From DATBDM01 sp036269915 (lineage in GTDB: Bacteria; Actinomycetota; Thermoleophilia; Solirubrobacterales; Solirubrobacteraceae), in assembly GCA_036269915.1 (NCBI GenBank), contig DATBDM010000235.1:1-12430 (forward strand): a DNA stretch of 12,430 nucleotides, written 5' to 3'. The first letter of the stretch is position 1, and each line of letters begins with the position of its first letter. Under the pieces are notes generated by a model that worked only from the letters and a program-made list of their open reading frames with translations, made no database searches and was not told the DNA's origin. The position numbers were made by a program, and so were the translations under genes. This document shows, piece after piece, positions 6,802 to 12,430 of the stretch.

Positions 6802-7040
6802 AAGCCCCGCCGCTCGCGCGCGCGGATCGCGTCGATGTCGCGGCCGACGCGGTGGCGCGACTCCCACATCGCGTGCCCGATCCAGAGGGCCGCGAGGACC
6901 AGTACGGCGACGGTGACGCCGACCGCCTGGGCCGGCGAGAGCGCGCCCATCACCACGAAGAACACGAACAGGCAGATCAGGCCCAGCGCGAACACCCAGA
7001 ACGTCTCGCTGAGCACGTGCAGAAGCCTCGAGCGCCGCAT
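6798..7040 (-). CDS. Small two-helix membrane protein of unknown function
   Basis: An 80-residue protein with a basic start (MRRSRLLHVL), a hydrophobic helix at about 13-33 (FWVFALGLICLFVFFVVMG), a short turn (SPAQ), and a second helix at about 39-57 (VGVTVAVLVLAALWIGHAM). The C-terminal tail is charged (ESRHRVGRDIDAIRARERRGF), probably cytoplasmic. The ATG at 7040-7038 is divergent from the DUF427 gene with a 57-bp gap. Its TAG stop is on the complementary strand of the TAG that ends the cysD remnant; the two share CTAG 6798-6801. I do not recognise the family. The clear amphipathic layout makes a real gene likely. Confidence 0.75.
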   Translation of the reverse strand: MRRSRLLHVLSETFWVFALGLICLFVFFVVMGALSPAQAVGVTVAVLVLAALWIGHAMWESRHRVGRDIDAIRARERRGF

Positions 7041-7097
7041 GTGCGGATCGTAGCGAGGGGTCGGGGCGCCCGCAAAGCGGCGCGTCATCATGAGGGC

Positions 7098-7928
7098 ATG
7101 AGCCTCACGATCGGGCCCGGGCCGCTCGCGACGCAGCCCGGCGGCGACTTCAACTTCGGCTGGGACGGCGCGCCCGCCCACCGCCTCTTCTTCCAGCCCT
7201 ACCCGCGGCGCCTGCGGGCGCTGATCGGCGACCGCGTCGTGCTCGACACGACGCGCGCGCAGCTGCTCTACGAGTCGAACCTCCTGCCGCGCGTCTACGT
7301 GCCGATCGAGGATCTCGACCACGACGTGCTCGAGCGGACCGACACCTCGACGCACTGCCCGTTCAAGGGCGACGCGAGCTACTGGAGCGTCCGCGTCGGC
7401 GACCGCCTCGTCGAGGACGCGGTCTGGACCTACGAGCAGCCGATCGAGGCGGCGGCCTGGCTCGCGGGCTACGCCTGCCTGTACTGGCACAAGGCCGACG
7501 CCTGGTTCTGCGAGGACGAGCGGCTCTTCGCCCACTTGAGAGACCCCTACCACCGGGTCGACGTGTTCGAGGCCTCGCGGCCGGTGCGCATTCGCGTGGG
7601 CGGCGAGGTCGTGGCCGAGAGCACGCGCGCGAAGTTCCTCTACGAGACCGGTCTGCCGATGCGCGTGTACGTGCCGGGCGCCGACGTCCTCCCCGGCGTG
7701 CTGTCGCCGGCGGAGAAGCGCACGACCTGTCCGTACAAGGGCGAGGCGACCTACTGGCACGTCGGCGCGAACGGCACGCGGGTCGAGGACGGCGCCTGGA
7801 GCTACGAGACGCCGCTACCGGAGGCGCTCGCGGTCGGCCGCCACGTGTCGTTCGACGGCGAAGGCGTCGACGTGGAGGTCGACGAGCCGGCGCAGCGCTT
7901 CACGCTGGCCGGCTCGCGCGTGTCCTAG
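7098..7928 (+). CDS. Tandem DUF427 domain protein
   Basis: A 276-residue soluble protein with two copies of the DUF427 beta-fold. The first is at about 35-145 and the second at about 155-262. The copies align clearly: LLYESNLLPRVYVP with CPFKGDASYW (87-96) in the first, and FLYETGLPMRVYVP with CPYKGEATYW (211-220) in the second. The double-domain form is common in actinobacteria, where the function is unknown. The conserved Cys and Lys may mark a ligand site. The ATG at 7098 follows a GAGGG-type ribosome binding site at 7092-7096. The stop overlaps that of the convergent PadR gene (CTAG, 7925-7928). Confidence 0.9.
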   Translation: MSLTIGPGPLATQPGGDFNFGWDGAPAHRLFFQPYPRRLRALIGDRVVLDTTRAQLLYESNLLPRVYVPIEDLDHDVLERTDTSTHCPFKGDASYWSVRVGDRLVEDAVWTYEQPIEAAAWLAGYACLYWHKADAWFCEDERLFAHLRDPYHRVDVFEASRPVRIRVGGEVVAESTRAKFLYETGLPMRVYVPGADVLPGVLSPAEKRTTCPYKGEATYWHVGANGTRVEDGAWSYETPLPEALAVGRHVSFDGEGVDVEVDEPAQRFTLAGSRVS

Positions 7929-8608
7929 GCCGCGACCGGCCCGTCGTCGTCCCCGGGGTCCGGTTCGGGGGCGTCCTCGGCAAGGATGCGGTAGAGCGAC
8001 CGGCGGGTCTCGGCGAGCACCTGGCGCGCCTCGGTCACCTGGGCCGGGTTGCCGGCGTAGGCGATCTGCATGACCGCCGCGCCGACCTGGGCGATGCTCG
8101 AGCGCAGCTCGAACATGCCCTCGCCGACGTTGTCGGCGACGGCCGCCCACGGCTCCTTGAGCTCCTCGCGGTGCGCCTCGACGTGGGCGCGGCCCTCGTC
8201 CGTGAGCTCGAACAGCTTGCGGCCCGTGGACTCGTCGGCCTTGACCAGGCCCTCGTCCTCGAGCTGCTGGAGCGCCGGGTAGACCGAGCCGGGGCTCGGG
8301 CGCCACGCGCCCTCGCTGCGCTGCTCGATCTCCTGCATCAGCCCGTAGCCGTTGCGCGGCTCCTCCTCGAGGAGCACGAGCAGCGCGGCCCGGACGTCGC
8401 CGCGGCGGGCGCGGCCACGGAAGTGGCCCCCGCTTGGCCCGAACGGTGGCCCGAACGGGCCACCGCGGTGGTGGTGGTGGCGAGGGCCACCGCCGCCGCT
8501 GCGACGGCCTCGACCGCCGCCGCCGCCGCGCGGGCCGCCCATCAGCGCCCACAGGTCCCGGATGTCGAAGCCGGGACCGAATTCGTTGCGAATCGCATGG
8601 GAGTGCAT
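7925..8608 (-). CDS. PadR-family transcriptional regulator with Gly/His-rich N-terminus
   Basis: A 227-residue regulator. Residues 24-70 are Gly/Arg/Pro-rich and include HHHH (44-47) and HF near 62. The winged helix at about 70-145 has the PadR hallmarks NGYGLMQEIEQRSEGAWRPS, GSVYPALQQLEDEGLV and ELTDEGR. Residues 146-212 form the helical dimerisation part, and the tail is acidic. The layout resembles E. coli YqjI, a nickel-responsive PadR protein with a metal-binding N-terminal extension, so metal sensing is a reasonable inference. This extension is poorer in Cys and His, however. The ATG at 8608-8606 has a strong AAGGAGGA site 4 bp upstream. The promoter overlaps a palindrome at 8644-8667, suggesting autorepression. 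No obvious target transporter is adjacent. Confidence 0.9.
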   Translation of the reverse strand: MHSHAIRNEFGPGFDIRDLWALMGGPRGGGGGRGRRSGGGGPRHHHHRGGPFGPPFGPSGGHFRGRARRGDVRAALLVLLEEEPRNGYGLMQEIEQRSEGAWRPSPGSVYPALQQLEDEGLVKADESTGRKLFELTDEGRAHVEAHREELKEPWAAVADNVGEGMFELRSSIAQVGAAVMQIAYAGNPAQVTEARQVLAETRRSLYRILAEDAPEPDPGDDDGPVAA

Positions 8609-8612
8609 GCGG

Positions 8613-8620
8613 TCCTCCTT
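8613..8620 (-). promoter_or_regulatory. Strong Shine-Dalgarno of the PadR gene
   Basis: On the minus strand AAGGAGGA lies 4 bp before the ATG at 8608. It is by far the best ribosome binding site in the window and fixes this start. Confidence 0.85.
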
Positions 8621-8643
8621 GTTTCGTAGGTGAGTATCGACGC

Positions 8644-8678
8644 TGCATCACGATATATCGGAATGCATCGGACGTCAA
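8644..8678 (-). promoter_or_regulatory. PadR promoter with overlapping 24-bp operator
   Basis: The minus strand reads TTGACG (8678-8673), a 17-bp spacer, then TATCGT (8655-8650), a good housekeeping-type promoter for a GC-rich genome. The interrupted palindrome TGCAT-N2-CGATATATCG-N2-ATGCA (8644-8667) is perfectly symmetric in its 20 defined bases and covers most of the spacer and the -10 box. Binding there would block transcription, and PadR proteins commonly repress their own genes from AT-rich palindromes of this kind. That this PadR is the binder is an inference. Confidence 0.75.
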
Positions 8679-8764
8679 GGGTTGTTGGTCCACGAACGTC
8701 AACCCCGGCTGGGGAGGGCGGTGGTCGGCCGTAGGCGTCGCGGCGTCGCGGCGGGGTGGAGCGA

Positions 8765-8803
8765 TTGGCGCTTTTTGCCCGCACCAGCGGCAAAAAGCGC
8801 CAA
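8765..8803. repeat. 39-bp hairpin with 15-bp perfect stem downstream of polA
   Basis: Positions 8765-8779 (TTGGCGCTTTTTGCC) are the exact reverse complement of 8789-8803, with a 9-nt loop. It begins 21 bp after the polA stop and lies between polA and the PadR promoter. The T5/A5 runs are inside the stem and no T run follows on either strand, so it is not a canonical intrinsic terminator. It may still end polA transcription as a stem alone, or be a copy of a dispersed palindromic repeat. Confidence 0.7.
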
Positions 8804-8824
8804 GCGGCGCCGCCGAGGCCGCGG

Positions 8825-11422
8825 CTACTTCGCGTCGAGCCAGTTCGGCCCGATGCCCGCCTCGACCACGAGCGGGGGATCCATCACGGCGGCGGCGACC
8901 ATCTCGCGGCAGACGATCTCCCTCGCCTGCTCGGCCTCGCCCTCCGGCCCCTCGAACAACAGCTCGTCGTGGATCTGGAGGATCGTGCGGGTCGTCAGGC
9001 CGGCCTCGGCGAGCGCGTCGTGCGCGCGCACCATCGCGACCTTGATGATGTCCGCCGCGGTGCCCTGGATGACCGAGTTGACCGCGAGTCGCTCGCCGAG
9101 CTTGCGCGTCTGCCAGTTGCGGGCACGGATCTCGGGGATCTGGCGGCGGCGCCCGAACAGCGTCGAGACGTAGCCCTGCTCCTCGGCCTGCGTCACGGCG
9201 TCCTTCATGAACTGGGCGACTGCCGGGAACCGCTCGAGGTAGCGGTCGATGAACTCCTGCGCCTCCTCCTGCGGGATCTGCAGGCGGTCGGCGAGCCCGT
9301 AGGCCGAGAGCCCGTAGACGATCCCGTAGTTGACCATCTTGGCCTTCGAGCGCATGCCGACGTCGAGCTGCTCGGCGGGCAGCGCGAAGACCGCCGAGGC
9401 GGTCTCGGTGTGCACGTCCTCCCCGCGCCGGAAGATGTCCTTGAGGACCTCCTCGCCGGCGATGTGGGCGAGCACGCGCAGCTCGACCTGCGAGTAGTCG
9501 ACCGAGAGCAGCACGTTGCCCGGCTCGGCGACGAAGCACTGGCGGATCACGCGACCCGTCTCCGTGCGGATCGGGATGTTCTGCAGGTTCGGGTTGATCG
9601 ACGAGAGCCGGCCGGTTGCCGTGTTCGTCTGCTGGAAGGTCGTGTGCAGGCGGCCGTCCTCCCCGATCCACGCCGGCAGCGCGTCGAGGTAGGTCGAGAC
9701 GAGCTTGGTCAGCTCGCGCCAGCGCTCGACCTTGGGGATGATCGGGTGCTCGTCGCGGATCGCCTGCAGCACGCGCGCGTCGGTCGAGAAGCCGGTCTTG
9801 CCACGGCGCTTGCGCGAGAGCCCGAGCTTGACGAACAGCACCTCCGCGAGCTGCTGGGTGGAACCGATCATGAACTCCTCCCCCGCGAGCTCCCAGATCT
9901 CGCGCTCGAGCGCCTCGGCATCGATGCGGATCTGGCTCGCCGCCTCCTCGAGCCGGCGCGTGTCGAGCTTGATGCCGGCGTCCTCGGTCTCGCGCAGCAC
10001 CCGCACGAGGGGCAGCTCGATCTCGTTGAGCAGGTCGGTCAGGCCGCGCTCGTGCAGCTGCTCGCGCTGCTGGACGGCGAGCGCGTGCACGAGCACGGCG
10101 TGCACCGCCTGCGGGTCGTCGGCCGTCGCCGCCAGCCCGCGCTCCTCGGCGAGCTCGTCGAGCGGGTAGCCGCGGCGCGCCGGATCGAGCAGGTAGGCGG
10201 CGACCTCGGTGTCGAAGCCCAGCCGGCGCGGGACGCGACCGAGCGCCTTCGCGTCGTGCGCGACGACCGGGCGGTCGCCCGCCGCCTCCACGAGCAGGGC
10301 CGGATCGGCGACCTCGCCGACGAGCGCGGCACCGGAACCGCCGTAGGCGGCGAAGCGCCAGCCCTCCTCGCGCGGCAGCAGCTCGCCCTCGGCCGGCTCG
10401 GGCGCCTCGGCGACCAGCACGAGCTCCTCGCCGGGCAGCGACGCGATGTCCGCGGCGCCGCCCTCGCGGACCTGGACGGCGATCGCGGTCTGGCTCTCCG
10501 GGCGCGGGATCGCCTCGAGCTCCGCGGCCTCGAGCGCCTCCTCGAGCCGGCGCAGCGGGTCGCGCAGCTCCCAGTCGCGGAACACCGGGACGACGTTCGT
10601 GCGGTCGGGCTCGCGCTCGAGCTCGGCCTCGAGGTCGATGTCGAGCCCGGGGACGTCGCGGACCATCGTCGCCAGCTGCTTGGAGAGCCGCGCGTCGTCG
10701 GCGTGCTCGGTCAGGTTCTGCTTGCGCTTGGCGCCGGAGATGTCATCGACGCTCGCGAGCACGGTCTCGAGGTCGCCGAAGCGCTGCAGCAGCTCCGCGG
10801 CGGTCTTGTCGCCGATGCCCGGGACACCCGGGATGTTGTCGGACGTGTCTCCCTTGAGGCCGATGAAGTCCGGCACGAGCTCGGGCGGGATCCCGTAACG
10901 GTCGATCACGCCCTGGCGGTCGTAGACCTTCGTGTCGGTGATGCCGCGCGAGGTCGTCATGATCCGCACGCCGTCCTCGACGAGCTGGTACGCGTCACGG
11001 TCGCCCGAGACGATCATCACCGGGATCCCGCGCTCCTTGGCCTGCTCGGCCAGCGTGGCGATGACGTCGTCGGCCTCGAAGCCCTCGATGGAGATGTTGC
11101 GGTAGCCGAAGGCCTCGACCAGTGGGCGCAGGTGCGGCCATTGCAGCTTCAGCAGGTCGGGCCGGCTCGAGCGCTGGGCCTTGTAGTCGGCCGACAGCTC
11201 CTTGCGGCCCGACATGCCCGCGTCCCACACGACGACCGTCGGGACCGCGCCGTAGTCCGTGAGGATCTTCACGAGCATCGACGCGAATCCGAAGATCGCG
11301 TTGGTCGGCCGGCCGTCGGAGGTGGCGATCGACTCGGGAAGCGCGAAGAACGCCCGATAGGCCAGGGAGTTGCCGTCGATCAGGAAGAGCTCGCGGGCCG
11401 TCCCGCCGTCGTCTTGCGCCAT
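8825..11422 (-). CDS. polA: DNA polymerase I
   Basis: A full-length family A polymerase of 865 residues for Okazaki fragment processing and repair synthesis. The 5' nuclease domain (about 10-300) has LIDGNSLAYRAFFA, GFEADDVIA (114-122), SGDRDAYQLV (139-148) and GLKGDTSDNIPGVPGIGDKTA (188-208). The middle 3'-5' exonuclease fold (about 312-450) is degenerate: where E. coli has FDTET this reads VLVAEA (335-340), and the later aspartates are also missing, so no proofreading is expected. The polymerase domain has motif A DYSQVELRVLAHIAG (642-656), motif B RSKAKMVNYGIVYG (691-704) and motif C QIHDELLFE (816-824), so catalytic D642 and D819 are present. Motif B has Tyr699 where E. coli has Phe762. 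The ATG at 11422-11420 starts just before LFLIDGNSL and lacks a clear Shine-Dalgarno. A TANNNT box at 11436-11431 would place the transcript start near the ATG, so the mRNA may be leaderless. Confidence 0.97.
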   Translation of the reverse strand: MAQDDGGTARELFLIDGNSLAYRAFFALPESIATSDGRPTNAIFGFASMLVKILTDYGAVPTVVVWDAGMSGRKELSADYKAQRSSRPDLLKLQWPHLRPLVEAFGYRNISIEGFEADDVIATLAEQAKERGIPVMIVSGDRDAYQLVEDGVRIMTTSRGITDTKVYDRQGVIDRYGIPPELVPDFIGLKGDTSDNIPGVPGIGDKTAAELLQRFGDLETVLASVDDISGAKRKQNLTEHADDARLSKQLATMVRDVPGLDIDLEAELEREPDRTNVVPVFRDWELRDPLRRLEEALEAAELEAIPRPESQTAIAVQVREGGAADIASLPGEELVLVAEAPEPAEGELLPREEGWRFAAYGGSGAALVGEVADPALLVEAAGDRPVVAHDAKALGRVPRRLGFDTEVAAYLLDPARRGYPLDELAEERGLAATADDPQAVHAVLVHALAVQQREQLHERGLTDLLNEIELPLVRVLRETEDAGIKLDTRRLEEAASQIRIDAEALEREIWELAGEEFMIGSTQQLAEVLFVKLGLSRKRRGKTGFSTDARVLQAIRDEHPIIPKVERWRELTKLVSTYLDALPAWIGEDGRLHTTFQQTNTATGRLSSINPNLQNIPIRTETGRVIRQCFVAEPGNVLLSVDYSQVELRVLAHIAGEEVLKDIFRRGEDVHTETASAVFALPAEQLDVGMRSKAKMVNYGIVYGLSAYGLADRLQIPQEEAQEFIDRYLERFPAVAQFMKDAVTQAEEQGYVSTLFGRRRQIPEIRARNWQTRKLGERLAVNSVIQGTAADIIKVAMVRAHDALAEAGLTTRTILQIHDELLFEGPEGEAEQAREIVCREMVAAAVMDPPLVVEAGIGPNWLDAK

Positions 11423-11570
11423 GGACCGCAAGGCTACCCACGACGGGTCGTCGGACGGCCCTGCGCCGCTATGATCGCCGGGCGGCTCCGGCATGACGCC
11501 GAGCGCTCCCTCCGCGTGCGCCTCCGCCCCATTGGGCTCGCGCACGGCGAACCGCCATCGAGAGGTCCCT
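11423..11570. promoter_or_regulatory. Divergent intergenic region of polA and the low-complexity gene
   Basis: A 148-bp spacer between divergent starts. On the plus strand TATGAT (11470-11475) is a near-consensus -10 box; the sequence 17 bp upstream (GTCGTC) is a poor -35. This leaves a leader of about 90 nt before the ATG at 11571. On the minus strand TAGCCT (11436-11431) lies 8 bp before the polA ATG. I see no riboswitch-like pairing in the leader. Confidence 0.45.
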
Positions 11571-12430
11571 ATGACCGACACGCCCTCCCCCGAGACCCGC
11601 GAGTCCACGCCGACCGAGCCCGACACGTCGAGCGAGCCGACCCCCACGGCCGCCGAGGGCAACGGCGAGCCTGCCGCCCCGCAGGCCGAGGCGGCCACGG
11701 CGCCCGCCGCGGACCACGCTCCCGACGCCGGCGCGGCCCAGCCCGTGCTCGACGAGCAGCCGCAGACCGAGGGCGAGGTGGCGACCCCGCAGGCCGCCGG
11801 CACCGCCGCCGAGACGCCGGCCGAGCAGGCCCCCGCCGAGACGCCGGCGGAGCAGACGCCAGTGGAGCAGGCCCCCGCCGCCGAGCAGGCCCCCGCCGCC
11901 GAGCAGGCCCCCGCCGCCGAGCAGCCCCCGGCTGAGCCGCAGCAGCAGGAGCAGCAGCAGCGCCCCGCCCAGGAGGGCCGCCAGTCCTCGCGCCCGCCGC
12001 GCCCGCGCCGGCGCCGCCTGACCGCCGCCGAGCGCCACCGCCGCACCTTCTTCGCCAAGCTCTCCGAGCTGCGCAAGGCCGAGCAGGCCGCGCTCGCGGG
12101 CGGCCCCGAGCCGACCGACGACGCGCCCCGTGAGCCGCAGGCCGAGGCGCCCGGGCAGGCCGAGGCGCCCGCCCCCGAGGCGACCCCCGAAGCCCCCGCC
12201 GACGGCCAGCCGGCCGCCGAGGCCCAGCCGGCCGCCGAGCCCCAGCCCGTCGCCGAGCAGGCACCCCAGCCGCCGCAGCAGCCCGAAGCGCCCGCGACCT
12301 CCCCGTCGCGCTCGGCCCGCGCCCAGGCCCGCTTGGTCGCCGCGATCGAGCGAGTCGGCGGCGCCGAGGCGGTGCTCGAGGCGCTCCAGCCCAAGCACCG
12401 CGACGACGGCGAGACCATGAAGTGGTCCTC
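11571..12430 (+). CDS. Low-complexity Ala/Pro/Glu/Gln-rich protein of unknown function (3' truncated)
   Basis: The frame opens at ATG 11571, after a GAGAGG site at 11560-11565, and runs without a stop to the window edge, giving 286 residues. Residues 1-140 are Thr/Ala/Pro/Glu/Gln-rich and almost certainly disordered, with three EQAPAA repeats at 99-116 and a run of Gln and Glu at about 123-132. A basic patch (PRPRRRRLTAAERHRR, about 143-158) leads into a short helical piece (FFAKLSELRKAEQAALAGG). A second disordered stretch follows, then a more ordered segment (ARAQARLVAAIERVGGAEAVLEAL) begins near 250. No signal peptide is seen. I do not recognise the family; the folded part lies beyond the window. 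Long disordered acidic regions with a basic patch occur in bacterial RNA- or DNA-binding proteins, but that is only a hint. Confidence 0.8.
   Translation, partial: MTDTPSPETRESTPTEPDTSSEPTPTAAEGNGEPAAPQAEAATAPAADHAPDAGAAQPVLDEQPQTEGEVATPQAAGTAAETPAEQAPAETPAEQTPVEQAPAAEQAPAAEQAPAAEQPPAEPQQQEQQQRPAQEGRQSSRPPRPRRRRLTAAERHRRTFFAKLSELRKAEQAALAGGPEPTDDAPREPQAEAPGQAEAPAPEATPEAPADGQPAAEAQPAAEPQPVAEQAPQPPQQPEAPATSPSRSARAQARLVAAIERVGGAEAVLEALQPKHRDDGETMKWS
11865..11918 (+). repeat. Three perfect 18-bp tandem repeats (EQAPAA)
   Basis: The unit GAGCAGGCCCCCGCCGCC occurs three times without a change (11865-11882, 11883-11900, 11901-11918), followed by a partial copy GAGCAGCCCCCG. It is in frame and codes for EQAPAA. 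Looser copies precede it (ETPAEQAPAETPAEQ). Being identical at the DNA level, the units are probably recent and may vary in number between strains. Confidence 0.9.

Noticed and set aside
8470..8545. GCC/CCG-type triplet repeat tract
   Set aside because: It is coding sequence for the Gly-rich N-terminus of the PadR protein, not an independent repeat element.
8679..8705. Possible GGGTTG/CAACCC stem upstream of the PadR promoter
   Set aside because: Only 6 bp with a 15-nt loop; too weak to call in GC-rich DNA.
8756..11935. Plus-strand frame of over 1,000 codons antisense to polA
   Set aside because: It is an artefact of high G+C. The opposite strand codes for full-length DNA polymerase I with every motif.
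11469..12398. Minus-strand Gly/Leu/Ala-rich frames opposite the low-complexity gene
   Set aside because: Low-complexity shadow of the plus-strand Ala/Pro/Glu coding sequence, which has a promoter-like box, a ribosome binding site and an ATG.

Overview
The window is very GC-rich bacterial DNA with dense genes, GTG/TTG starts and 4-bp start/stop overlaps. The DNA polymerase I has a Tyr in motif B and a degenerate proofreading domain. Together with the Stf0-type sulfotransferase and the solitary AbiEi-like/DUF559 protein, this suggests a high-GC actinobacterium, possibly of the Thermoleophilia (Solirubrobacter/Conexibacter-like). That placement is an inference from gene style, not a database match. 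No rRNA, tRNA, CRISPR array or transposase is visible.

Layout. (a) 2-148: 3' end of an unrecognised plus-strand gene. (b) 157-1120: a one-gene cassette coding for a winged-helix (AbiEi-like) plus DUF559 nuclease-like protein. It is bounded at both ends by copies of the same 39-bp palindrome, one containing the start codon and the other the stop codon. (c) 1130-5729, minus strand: two pairs of translationally coupled genes, sulfatase then alpha/beta hydrolase (ATGA overlap), and after an 84-bp gap a class III aminotransferase then a threonine dehydratase-like PLP enzyme (GTGA overlap). (d) 5778-6801, plus strand: an Stf0-type sulfotransferase divergent from the sulfatase, followed by the frameshifted remnant of cysD (sulfate adenylyltransferase small subunit). 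The remnant is joined to the tail of another lost gene. (e) 6798-8608: a small two-helix membrane protein, a tandem DUF427 protein and a PadR-family regulator with a Gly/His-rich N-terminus. A strong promoter upstream of the regulator overlaps a 24-bp palindromic operator. (f) 8765-11422: a 15-bp-stem hairpin and polA. (g) 11571-12430: start of a plus-strand gene for a low-complexity Ala/Pro/Glu/Gln-rich protein, cut by the window end.

How the genes fit together. Region d looks like a former sulfation operon: sulfotransferase followed by sulfate activation genes (cysD and a lost partner) that would supply PAPS. The activation part has collapsed to about 190 bp while the sulfotransferase and the divergent sulfatase remain intact. 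PadR probably represses its own gene. polA and the low-complexity gene share a divergent intergenic region.

The best candidates for something undescribed are the palindrome-bounded AbiEi/DUF559 cassette and the collapsed sulfate-activation operon.
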